Positions 55,227 to 64,000 of a DNA stretch of 64,000 nt are shown piece after piece. Source of the DNA: Clarireedia homoeocarpa (Eukaryota > Ascomycota > Leotiomycetes > Helotiales > Rutstroemiaceae); assembly GCA_001465935.1 (NCBI GenBank), contig LNKV01000004.1, positions 124,001-188,000 of the forward strand, written 5' to 3'. The notes under the pieces were generated by a model. The model did no database searches. It had not been told where the DNA came from and worked only from the letters and a program-made list of their open reading frames with translations. The position numbers and the translations under genes are program-made. Each line of letters begins with the position of its first letter. Position 1 is the stretch's first letter.

Positions 55227-56554
55227 GTCTACTATAGCTTTCTCACAAATCTGCTGGCGGCAAGAATGATAAGCAACAGATTACTGATTGGATAGCTTTT
55301 AAAGCTTAATAATCTAATGGACGGAGCGCAAACACGAGAAGTTGAAAAAATAATACGATACGCGTAGTATAGAAACCAGCCTGCTGAGCATGTGGGTGGG
55401 GCTTTGGAGTGAGCTACTGCGCTGGGCAGCAACATGTAGCCCGAGGTGGGTGGGCGAAAAGAATTGAGAAATCTAGCAGTCCGCCGAAAGAAAACAGAGT
55501 ACGAAAAGCATGACGATGAGTCTCCCCTTCTTCAAGCTTCTTCACATCCTCTTGCCGCACAACAACAGCATCAACAGACCTTAAACTATCAACAGCATCA
55601 AAAGCACACAGAACAATAAAGTCCAGAAGCACAGACACCCGTCCTTGATTATCTTATCTAAGGTTATCCCGTCCTCCTTCCCGATCCAGCGCCCGTGGAT
55701 TTCCGTCTTGAAATGCCGTGGAAACAAGCTTTTTTTTTGGAGAAATGTATCTTCGGAGGGTGATCCTTGGCAGGGGAAAAGTGCCGAAGAGTGAACATGG
55801 TTGTTTGTGTAAGTGCGGTTGGTGGATTTATTCGTAATACAGGGGGGATGCTTTTTTCGCGGCAAGTATTGGGGAAAGCTCTTGGATGTTGTGTTATAGA
55901 CTTGGGTAGGCAAAATGTAAGGAGTGGAGAGAGGAAGTTATGAGAAATTAATGTTGACGAAACTCAGGATTCAATCTTTGAGAAGCCATCGCACAATGAA
56001 GATGTAGTTCACATCTATTGCGCTGCACGATTTTTGTCACTGTGTGAGATAGCACAGGTGCTGAAGCCAGAAAAACCCAGGTCTTGATGCATGGTGTAAT
56101 GGAAACTGGGATATGATCTTCATCTGATCTTGAAAACGGACTTGAGTTTCCTGTATTGGCAGCTACATGTGAACAATTTTCTCACATCCGATAGCATGCA
56201 AGCTTCGTGCAATACAAAAATGCCGCAATGCCGGCTTGATGAGAACAGTAGAAGTCTATACGCCAGAGCATTTTCGCTGCCCTTGCAGTCGAGCTGCATG
56301 TCATCGCGTCCGCTGGGTGTGTGGATATTTCATTTATTAAAGATAAACGAAAACGCAAGAACGGAAGGAGGGCATGTAAGTGGAAGGTGTTGAAGATGCT
56401 GTAGCGGTTCTTAAAGGGAAGAGAAATGTATAAAGAGGAGTAGAATTCTGTCTTGGCAATATCATCAATCCTCAGTCTCAAAGATCACAATCAGCTGAGA
56501 CAACAGCCTCACTCCTCTAGGCATATCAACCTCAGATCCTCCTTCACTTTCAAG
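55227..56554. other. Intergenic region upstream of the G1 peptidase
   Basis: About 1.3 kb. A minus-strand frame (55913-55581) ends in a hydrophobic tail (CFWTLLFCVLLMLLIV) and a second overlapping frame follows, but neither has other protein signs. The DNA just before the peptidase start is typical of a strongly expressed fungal gene leader (TATAAA-like AGAAATGTATAAAGAGG near 56421-56437 and a CT-rich leader). Confidence 0.45.
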
Positions 56555-57413
56555 ATGAAGTTTTCCACCACTGTTCTCAGCACTTTGTTTGCTGCAACTG
56601 CAATCGCTGCCCCAAGAGGCAACGCAGGCCTCACCTCTCGCATGCAACGTCGTGGCTTCGGTGCTCGTCAAAGTCTTCCAAACAAGAAGTCACTCACAGC
56701 CACCAACCAGACCAACGTCCAGTACAGTGATAACTGGTCTGGTGCCATTATCACCAGCGCGCCAAGTGGTCAAACCGTAAGTGCTCTTCAAACCACCAAA
56801 TAACACCCGGAAACTAACCGGAGCTCTACAGTGGAATACCGTAACTGGAACTTTCACTGTCCCCACTCCATCCATACCCTCAGGTTCTTCTAACGAACAA
56901 TACTGGGCTGCATCCGCCTGGGTTGGAATCGACGGCGACACCTGCGAGAGCGCTATTCTTCAAACCGGCGTCGACTTCATCATCACCGATTCCGGAGAAA
57001 TCGAGTATGACGCCTGGTATGAATGGTACCCTGCCTACTCATACGATTTTGATCTCACAGTTAGCGCCGGCGATGTCATCACAACAACCGTCGTAGCCAC
57101 CAGTCTCAATGCAGGGACTGCGACCATTGAGAATGTGACTACTGGCCAAACAGTCTCGATTAACTTGAACTCGGATTCTTCTCTCTGTGGTGAGAACGCG
57201 GAGTGGATCGTGGAGGACTTTGAGTCGGGAAGTCAGTTGGTTGCTCTTGCAGATTTCGGGACAGTTACGTTCACGGATTGCGCGGCTGTTACTTCGGAGA
57301 CTTCTCAGGGTCTTAGTGATGCAACTACTATCGATATACAGAGTGAAGAGGGCAATGTTTTGACTTCGGTCAACATCGAGAGCTCGTCGGAGATTGTCGT
57401 CACTTATGTTTAA
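56555..57413 (+). CDS. Peptidase family G1 (eqolisin) acid protease, secreted
   Basis: Model: exons 56555-56776 and 56832-57413, 55-bp intron (GTAAGT...CTACAG), 267 aa. Eqolisins are acid, pepstatin-insensitive proteases that use a Gln-Glu pair; fungal plant pathogens and saprobes secrete them at low pH. A signal peptide (STTVLSTLFAATAIAAP) and a basic propeptide with paired Arg (MQRRGFGARQ) precede the mature part, which begins near SDNWSGAI. The catalytic Gln lies in AILQTGVDF after the WVGIDGDTC block, and the catalytic Glu in AWYEWYPAYSYDF. The end is the typical beta-strand set (LVALADFGTVTFTDC). Length agrees with aspergillopepsin-II-like proteins of about 250-280 aa. Splicing joins SGQT to WNTVTGTFTVP. 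Tail-to-tail with the HET gene, 360 bp apart. Confidence 0.93.
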
Positions 57414-57773
57414 TCCGAGGATCATAAGGTTCGGCAGTCGCTTGAGTGGTGACGGGATATCAGATTTTGTGGCTTGTCTTCAACTGAGGACATGAACAAA
57501 GTCTGGTATCAATAGTCTCAGGCATCTGTTAAAAATTATAGGTTTCTTACGCTCAGGTCATCTGGGCACTCTTCGATCATTCTTGTATAAAGTCTTTTAT
57601 CTACCAAGGGTTTGCGTCTATTTTATGGACTTGCTCGGTACTATACATGGATCTTTCGATATGTCTTTCTCAATGTTGACTGATGTTCCTTTCTGGGTTC
57701 AGACTGCAATTCAACCACTCATTATTTATCATCAATGAAGGTGCCGTAGTGATGATCTAGCTTATGGTGATTT
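57414..57773. other. Convergent intergenic region
   Basis: 3' sides of the G1 peptidase and HET genes, T-rich. No other feature seen. Confidence 0.5.
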
Positions 57774-60275
57774 TCATACAAGTATCATTTCTTGGCATCT
57801 AGCACCTTCAAAAATACCCACGGTCGAGTCCTCGAACATACCAATGCGTCGATAAACCCCATTCTGGACAGGAATAATGATCAATCCACTGGAGCCGTAT
57901 GGTATCTTCGATCCCACCTCCAAAAAGTAGACTATCTGAGGGTCAGATCCGTCTCTTAAAATATCCTCATCTCTCGAATCAGGCAGAACCTTTATGGATT
58001 TTCTCCATGTCTCGTCTCCTTTGATCTTTGCAAAGTACAGGTTTCGTACCGTAGAATGAGAGTAGTCCTCAACACAATGCCACATGCCTTCCATTAGTTT
58101 CCCTTTCACTCTGAGACGGGCCGCTGTGATCTCGCCGTATGGGGCAAAGGAGTGTTTTGGTGTGGTTTCGGCATCCAAGATGATTAATGAAAACACATGA
58201 GCAGTTTGGACGCTAGGGCTCCATCTGATCGCATCATCAACTGCAGCCCAGGACCACGAAGGTGCGCGATAAGTTGGGGGTCGTGGACTTAGAGTGTGGC
58301 TCATAAACAATGATAATGACGTAGGAGCAATTGTCCAAAGAAGTGCTGCGGGAAACTGTGAATCCCACTGCCCAGCAAGATACTTGGGAGCCCGATCGAG
58401 TGAGTGATATCCTACCATTCTCAGCTGAGCCGAAAAGAATTCCGCAATGGCAGACAGAGCAGGCAGCTTATCTTCAGGGTGACTCAATTGTCGTTGTGAA
58501 TATAGTGCAACTAACTCATTCCACTCCTGCATCACATCTCGCCCACCAGAAACTCTGGGGCGAATAAGGAAATTTTCCTGCGACCCAGGGAGTTGTGTTG
58601 TCACATAATTCATGCCATGGGGTGCAGACACTCGAACTTCATGAGATTTCGCGGATCGCAAGCACTGTATCTTTATACTGTTATACTTGCAACTGATCAG
58701 ACGTCTCGAAAGCTTCTGCTCTTGCAATGTCCAGGCTCGCAAGTCTACAGAGCCTTGGGCACGGGGCTTGTCTTTAAGCTCATCTAGAATGATGATTCCT
58801 TCCACTCCATCAGGGCGAGTGTATTGGAGAGCTATCTCTGATTGTACCTTCTCCGAAAGATCATTGAAATTTTGCAGAAAGCCCTCGGCACAGCTACTCG
58901 CATCTGTTGCAGATATTGTAACATAGGCTCTATGGAATATGCCAGGCATGCGGGCAATTTCGCGTGCTTTATCCTTCTCGTCATCTTGAATTATACAAAG
59001 TCTGTCGATCCATATATATTGCAAGCCAACTTTCTTGGTAAACGTAATTGCGTCGCAGAGAGTTTTTGGAAGCTCTGAACGTGGAACTGAGCGACTCCAA
59101 GGCTCAACATTCGTGCGTGTCAACTTCATAGAGTCATCTCCTCCCCAGCAGTAAGACAATGCAGCGAATTTGATACCACTATGGTCACTTGCTGGAACTA
59201 TTTGGACGTTGTTGCTTAGGTTATCGATTTTAACAAGTCGAGAAGGTAATTCCCATGGTGACTCTGAGCCACTGCGGAATTCACTTCCTCTACATTCTGT
59301 GTGAATTTCATCACATATTTCAAGATCTTCCCGCAGCCGCCTGTATGTTTCGTCCATGATAACGTATGGTAACCTTACGCTCTGATCTACAAGATCTGCG
59401 GTAGGGTCATCTAAATATACTTGGTTTTAGCAAGAGATGTTATGCTGGTATCAGAAGCCATCCATTGGTAAGTTTTCACCTCAGGAGTTGGTATTATGAA
59501 GGATAATGTATAGTTATAGTAGGAAGGAAATGAATTCAAAGGCGTTCTTCAATATAATTCATCCCAAAATCAAAGAAGAGAGAAAAGACTCATTGCCAGC
59601 AATTTTTGCGACGACGGTGCTCATGCTTCATGCTCTACAAATGCATGGGGTCAACACCCAGAGAATGCTTGGACACCGAAGCAGCAGCAAGCATGATACG
59701 GTAGACAAGAGACCAAGAAATCTAGTCAAGCTGTCACGGCAGAGTTACAGTGAGACTCGCCTGCGGACTCTATATCCAGATTTCAATCGAAATCGCTACC
59801 ACTCGTAATTGAGATAAAGTACCACTAATCACTCACCATTCTGAACACTTGTCCCATAATCAGTTCCGTTGTCGGCCGCTTGTGAAAACGCTGTGTATGT
59901 TTCAACAGGATTCGACGTTGATATTGGAGCTTTCATATGGCCGCTTACTCTAACGTGGAACAAGCTGTGGTCCGATGGTTCTGCTGTTGCGTATCTCAGC
60001 TCGATGAGAAGAAGCACAGTATCTGAGGTGAGGTCGTCACAGGAATTCATGTCGTGCCTAATATGTTTGAAAATAGGACAACCATCTCTGCTCGCTGAAC
60101 CGATGTCCTCTACCTTAAATTCAAATGTAATACCGTAAGAGTGTGAGCCCAATTTGACGGCCGCATTGGGGTCAATGACAATCTTTCGACACCAGGTACA
60201 TGAGTGTAGCTGCAGATCCGATATTTCCAAGAGAGGTGATGGGGTTGGGTTTCCGGTTGTGGGTGTTACATCCAT
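57774..60275 (-). CDS. HET-domain protein (heterokaryon incompatibility type)
   Basis: Model: exon 1 60275-59837, intron of 426 bp (GTGAGT...TTTAG), exon 2 59410-57774; 691 aa. The split codon GAT and the open frame before MDETYRRLRE support the join. HET domains (TIR-related fold) act in recognition of non-self and can trigger cell death when incompatible hyphae fuse. Exon 1 gives a typical N-terminal region with HSCTWCRKIVIDP and CPIFKH. Exon 2 has the three HET motifs: FAALSYCWGG near residue 230, LCDAITFTKKVGLQYIWID and LCIIQDDEKDKAREIARM...YVTISATDASS, then the downstream AWTLQEQKLSRRLISC and YRAPSWSWAAVD that close most such proteins. The 426-bp intron is long for this window, so a small extra exon is possible. 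No nucleotide-binding or repeat domain follows, so this is a short HET protein. Partner and specificity cannot be read. Confidence 0.85.
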
Positions 60276-60566
60276 CGCAAAGATTGATTTTGCTTTCAAG
60301 TGAACAAAAGAAATGAATTATATCGTCTTGCAAGAATTAGCAGGCTTGGAGCGCCGCTTAATTATCAGCAAGGGCTATTCATTGGTTACAACGTATCCAC
60401 TCCCACTCACAGATCGTGCTGTACTTTCTGTCATGAAGCGATTGCCATTGATCGTGCTATACGAGCAGGCAGAGTGGTATGGAGGTTTACCTTTCCCTTA
60501 CATCCAGGGGTATCAAATTATTTCAATTGTATCGCATCTAAATAAATCTCATCATAATTACATATT

Positions 60567-63500
60567 TTAACCCCAAGTTCCACCACCACCACCTCTACCC
60601 TGTCTCTTCTGCGCACTCAATCTCCAATCATCCTCAGCAGTAAACTTATTATACAACGGTTGAATCCTCTCAGCCTTCTTCCTCTTACTCAATTTACCCG
60701 CGTCAGCGACCTTGAAAAAACTTGGTGCTGCGCTAACCAGCCACTTTGGATCGATGCTTGTTGTGCATTGCATATACTCCTTCGTTGTCATGACTAGAGT
60801 ATGGTAGATAACCCATTCAGCTTGCTTGCCGAATAGTGCGGACGATGGATGTAAATAGACGGGTGTGCCTTCGATCAAAGTTTTGTATCCCTCTTGGGGG
60901 TCTTTTCGGGCAGAATTGCGGAAGAACCCTGAGCAGAGAGCTTGTCGAACCTTATCGGTATTGCGACCACATGATGTGATGGCGTGCTTATATCTTTCCA
61001 TAATCTTGAGTAACTGGTCTCGGACATCCTTTGCACGCTTCATACTACGTGCTTGGATGAAGTTCTCGAAACACCAGGGGCTTGCATATTTGTTCTGCTT
61101 CCAGCTATTATAGACATTGAGGAGAGTGAGATGATCGCCATGCGGATCGTGAAATTTGGCCTTCTTCTGATCGGCTTGAGCTTGCTTCTCTTTTGGCCGG
61201 TAGAAGATAGAAGGTATCGATATCATGGCCACAATACTAAGGATCTCATCAGAGCAGCCTAGATCAACTGCCGCAATCAAGACCTTGGCAAGGGATGGTT
61301 CCATAGGAAAGTCAGCCATTTTGCGACCTAACCGAGTAAGGAGACCCTCGTCATCCAGCGCCGAAAGTGCATATAATTCTTCGAGGGCAGTCAACATAGT
61401 GTTGGTAGGAGGCGGGTCCATGAAATCAAAATGAAGCAAGTCGTTGATACCCATAGCTTTGAGCATGAGAATTGTATGAGATAAGTTCTGCCTCTGAATT
61501 TCTGGAATAGTGGTGGGCAACATTTCAGATTGAAATGCCGCTTCGGTGTAAAGACGGAAACATTTTCCAGGGCCCGTTCTTCCAGCACGTCCAGCACGTT
61601 GTTTGGCTTGTGCCTGCGAGATTGGTGTTACTATCAGGGAATCCATACCGAGCTTTGGATCATAGGCATTCTGCTTCACAAAACCTGGATCAATAACGTA
61701 ATAAATGTGATCAATAGTGATGGAGGTCTCGGCAATATTAGTAGCAATGACGACCTTTCGTGCTCCTGGTGGCGCAGGGTCGAAGATCTTACTTTGCAAC
61801 TCTGTAGGTAATGATGCGTAGACTGGTAAGATGATAAGTTCAGGAACGCTGGGTCCAAGCGCTTTCATTCGCTCGAAGAGAATTTCGCAAGCGGTATCAA
61901 TCTCTTCACTACCAGTCAAGAACAGTAGGATATCTCCCGGAGGTTCAGTCAGATGAATCTGCATAACTGTAACCAACGCTGCATCTAGATAGTCGGACTC
62001 TGGTTCGCGAGAATACATGATTTCGACAGGGAAGGTTCGACCAGGAATGGAGAAGATAGGACATTCGTTGAAGTATGCCGAAAATTTGTCGGCATCGAGA
62101 GTCGCAGATGTTACGATGATCTTCAAATCAGGCCGTCGTTTCAGAGTTTTCTTCAGCAAGGCGAAAAGAACATCCGTGGAAATGGTACGCTCGTGAGCCT
62201 CATCCAACATGATGACCGAATATCTCTTTAGATCCGGATCCATTAAAACCTCCCTCTGTAACATACCATCAGTCATATACTTGATCTTTGTGGCTGGGCT
62301 GGTGCAATCCTCGAAACGAATCGTATATCCGACTTCCTGACCAAGCTCACATCCAACTTCTTCCGCAACACGCTTTGCGACAGACATCGCAGCCACACGA
62401 CGAGGCTGGGTACAGGCAATTATGCCGTCATTGGCAAATCCTGCCTCTGCAAGGTATTGTGTTAATTGTGTGGTCTTTCCCGAACCAGTGTCACCAACAA
62501 CAATCAGAAGTTGGTTTTCATGGACAGCTTTAATCAGTTCAGAGCGGAATCTGAAGACCGGAAGTGATTCTCGCTGATCCTTAATTGACATGTCTGTCCT
62601 TCGACCAAGGGGTTGGTTTTTAGACTGCGTAGCTTTTTTCCAATCAGGGACAACATCTGAAGTGGCATTGTGCTTGGCACTTCTAAGATCACTGGCAAAT
62701 TGTCTTTGATCTGCGGAGACCATTGGGTCATTCCATTGCGAAGATAAGTCGACTTTCGCCCCATCTTCATTGGCCTTATCTTGAGCCTCCTGCTGCTTCA
62801 GCTCTCTTCGGTCTTTCGCTAGAGTAGTACCTGCCATAGCCGCACGGTTCAGTGATCCATCGGGAGCCTTTACAACTCTGATTGGAGACAACTCCAAAGA
62901 TTGCTTGGTTTGACCAGTGAGGAAAGGCGGCTCCTCTTCACGAATTTCGATATCAACGTCCTCCTCGAGCTCCATTTCTCCCTCTCCATTGAGTGTAGCA
63001 TGGTAATCCTCGTCAAGATCTGGGTAATCCGATGCTTTTACCACACCGGAAGCGATCAATTGACGAATCTCCCATCGTTCTGGAGAAGTCATCCTTTTCT
63101 TGTTCTTTCTTGACATTCGCGACATGTCTCCTTCTGAGACAGGCACCGGATCATCAATTAGTCCATAGCTATTCTTGCCGCCTCCAAGCGGAGCACTGTT
63201 GGCCCCTGACTGTATTCTGTCTTGTGGCGCAAGATCCATTCCAGTCTCTTGATCAACATCCTTCATCGACAGACCGATCCTGTTGCCCTCCACCTTGATG
63301 ACCTTCACTTTCACTGGCTGTCCCCGAGAAACCAAATCCGATGGATGGTTCACCCGCTGACCTTCTACCAGGGCTGAAACATGTACAAGCCCATCAACTT
63401 TGCCTTTCACCCCGTGTATATTGACAAAAGCGCCAAAGTCCTTGACTCCAGTAACATGTCCATCATATACCTTATATAGAATAACTTCGTCATCGATTTC

Positions 63501-64000
63501 GGGAGTAGGTGGCCGCTTGAAATAATCATCATCCTCTCTCCTCCTTCGACTACTTTTGTGACTTTTCCTTACCCGCCCAAATTCGTCTTCTTCTTCATAA
63601 TCATGCTTCCGCCGCCTTCTTGGCTCTTCCCTAGAACGCGATCGAGATCGATATTTGTCTCTTCGACTCCGACCTCTATCGTAATCTTCGTCCGGGCTTC
63701 TACTCCTCTTTCTAGTCGATCGCTCAGCCTTTTCCGTCTTCGCCTTCCCTTCAAGACCTTCAAGCAGCGCAAGGGTATCGTCGATCGCATCTGGGATTGC
63801 GGGCGTGGGTTTTCCATTCGATGTCTCATCTTCGTCCTCCCATGTCATCTGCTTGTCGGGTAACGCCAATCCCTTAAAGACCTTCGTCTTTTCTTCAACT
63901 TTTCGACTCCCATTGTCCGTCGATACGCCATTGCTACCTTTTCCACCCTTGTGCTTTGGATGCATTGTGCGCACAAGACGATCCACGCTCTCAATTAAAC
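60567..64000 (-). CDS. prp22: PRP22 (DHX8) spliceosomal DEAH-box RNA helicase, 5' end outside the window
   Basis: Open without intron from the right edge to the stop at 60567, about 1144 codons visible. The reading LIESVDRLVRTMHPKHKG at the edge is a known start block of this family's N-terminal region, so the true start lies beyond 64000. PRP22 releases spliced mRNA from the spliceosome and proofreads exon ligation. Seen: an RS/Arg-Asp-rich part (RSRSRSREEPRRRRKH); an S1 RNA-binding domain (VYDGHVTGVKDFGAFVNI...IGLSMKDV); helicase motifs GDTGSGKTTQ, TQPRRVAAMSVA, DEAHERT, SATLDA, FLTGSEEID, NIAETSITID, QRAGRAGRTGPG; and the C-terminal winged-helix/ratchet/OB part ending LYNKFTAEDDWRLSAQKR and a Gly-rich tail. 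All motifs are intact. The S1 domain separates it from Prp2, Prp16 and Prp43. Confidence 0.95.
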   Translation of the reverse strand, partial: LIESVDRLVRTMHPKHKGGKGSNGVSTDNGSRKVEEKTKVFKGLALPDKQMTWEDEDETSNGKPTPAIPDAIDDTLALLEGLEGKAKTEKAERSTRKRSRSPDEDYDRGRSRRDKYRSRSRSREEPRRRRKHDYEEEDEFGRVRKSHKSSRRRREDDDYFKRPPTPEIDDEVILYKVYDGHVTGVKDFGAFVNIHGVKGKVDGLVHVSALVEGQRVNHPSDLVSRGQPVKVKVIKVEGNRIGLSMKDVDQETGMDLAPQDRIQSGANSAPLGGGKNSYGLIDDPVPVSEGDMSRMSRKNKKRMTSPERWEIRQLIASGVVKASDYPDLDEDYHATLNGEGEMELEEDVDIEIREEEPPFLTGQTKQSLELSPIRVVKAPDGSLNRAAMAGTTLAKDRRELKQQEAQDKANEDGAKVDLSSQWNDPMVSADQRQFASDLRSAKHNATSDVVPDWKKATQSKNQPLGRRTDMSIKDQRESLPVFRFRSELIKAVHENQLLIVVGDTGSGKTTQLTQYLAEAGFANDGIIACTQPRRVAAMSVAKRVAEEVGCELGQEVGYTIRFEDCTSPATKIKYMTDGMLQREVLMDPDLKRYSVIMLDEAHERTISTDVLFALLKKTLKRRPDLKIIVTSATLDADKFSAYFNECPIFSIPGRTFPVEIMYSREPESDYLDAALVTVMQIHLTEPPGDILLFLTGSEEIDTACEILFERMKALGPSVPELIILPVYASLPTELQSKIFDPAPPGARKVVIATNIAETSITIDHIYYVIDPGFVKQNAYDPKLGMDSLIVTPISQAQAKQRAGRAGRTGPGKCFRLYTEAAFQSEMLPTTIPEIQRQNLSHTILMLKAMGINDLLHFDFMDPPPTNTMLTALEELYALSALDDEGLLTRLGRKMADFPMEPSLAKVLIAAVDLGCSDEILSIVAMISIPSIFYRPKEKQAQADQKKAKFHDPHGDHLTLLNVYNSWKQNKYASPWCFENFIQARSMKRAKDVRDQLLKIMERYKHAITSCGRNTDKVRQALCSGFFRNSARKDPQEGYKTLIEGTPVYLHPSSALFGKQAEWVIYHTLVMTTKEYMQCTTSIDPKWLVSAAPSFFKVADAGKLSKRKKAERIQPLYNKFTAEDDWRLSAQKRQGRGGGGGTWG

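Noticed and set aside
55414..55913. Two overlapping minus-strand frames, one with a hydrophobic end
   Set aside because: No start context, no conserved motif, and the frames overlap each other; could be chance.
59506..59808. Plus-strand frame of 100 codons
   Set aside because: Lies within the HET-gene intron; no protein-like pattern.
1..64000. tRNA and rRNA genes
   Set aside because: I looked by eye for B-box-like GGTTCGANTCC with a matching A box and for rRNA-like blocks and found none; a covariance-model scan would be needed to exclude tRNAs.

Overview
This window is nuclear DNA of a filamentous ascomycete fungus. The evidence is short GT-AG introns (mostly 46-182 bp) with CTAAC/CTGAC-like branch sites, fungal-only families (HET-domain protein, GH45 endoglucanase, G1 peptidase, WSC protein, Zn2Cys6 regulator), and AT-rich, microsatellite-filled intergenic DNA. 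Family content and style suggest a Leotiomycete, perhaps near Sclerotinia/Botrytis. That is an impression, not a proof.

Layout, left to right. Position 1 cuts a Zn2Cys6 transcription factor on the minus strand (<1-354). A gene-poor AT-rich stretch (0.4-6 kb) holds hairpins and degraded coding-like scraps. Next come a WSC-domain Ser/Thr-rich surface protein (6003-8239, -) and a 1220-aa Lst4/FNIP-type protein (10542-14204, -). About 9.9 kb (14.2-24.1 kb) has no convincing gene and is dense in microsatellites. A possibly broken gene with a domain seen in fungal F-box-type proteins (24079-25826, -) precedes an intact PLD-like HKD protein (26719-28119, +).

The block 28.1-33.7 kb is the most unusual part. 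It has a decayed 72-bp coding repeat, a strong hairpin, a 49/50-bp minisatellite, an orphan ORF interrupted by TAG but open for 64 more codons, a relic of an acidic-repeat gene, and a cluster of 28-bp palindromes.

Housekeeping genes follow: MCM6 (-), RNase H2 subunit C (-), a cyclopropane-fatty-acid synthase-like enzyme (+), REX4 (-) and ESA1 (+), the last two divergent from a 298-bp shared promoter. The right part holds a GH45 endoglucanase (-), a small three-exon gene (51066-51414, +), an F-box pseudogene (-), an acyl-protein-thioesterase-like gene with an in-frame stop (+), a G1 glutamic peptidase (+), a HET-domain protein (-) and the spliceosomal helicase PRP22 (-), cut at the right edge.

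Functionally this mixes core nuclear genes (replication licensing, RNA/DNA hybrid repair, histone acetylation, rRNA processing, splicing) with secreted enzymes (GH45, G1) and self/non-self type genes (HET). In several broken loci a TAG or TAA stands where CAG or CAA (Gln) reads well in context, which is a CpA-to-TpA change as made by RIP (repeat-induced point mutation). The large housekeeping genes show no frame breaks, so general sequencing error is an unlikely explanation for the broken ones, though single homopolymer errors cannot be excluded.
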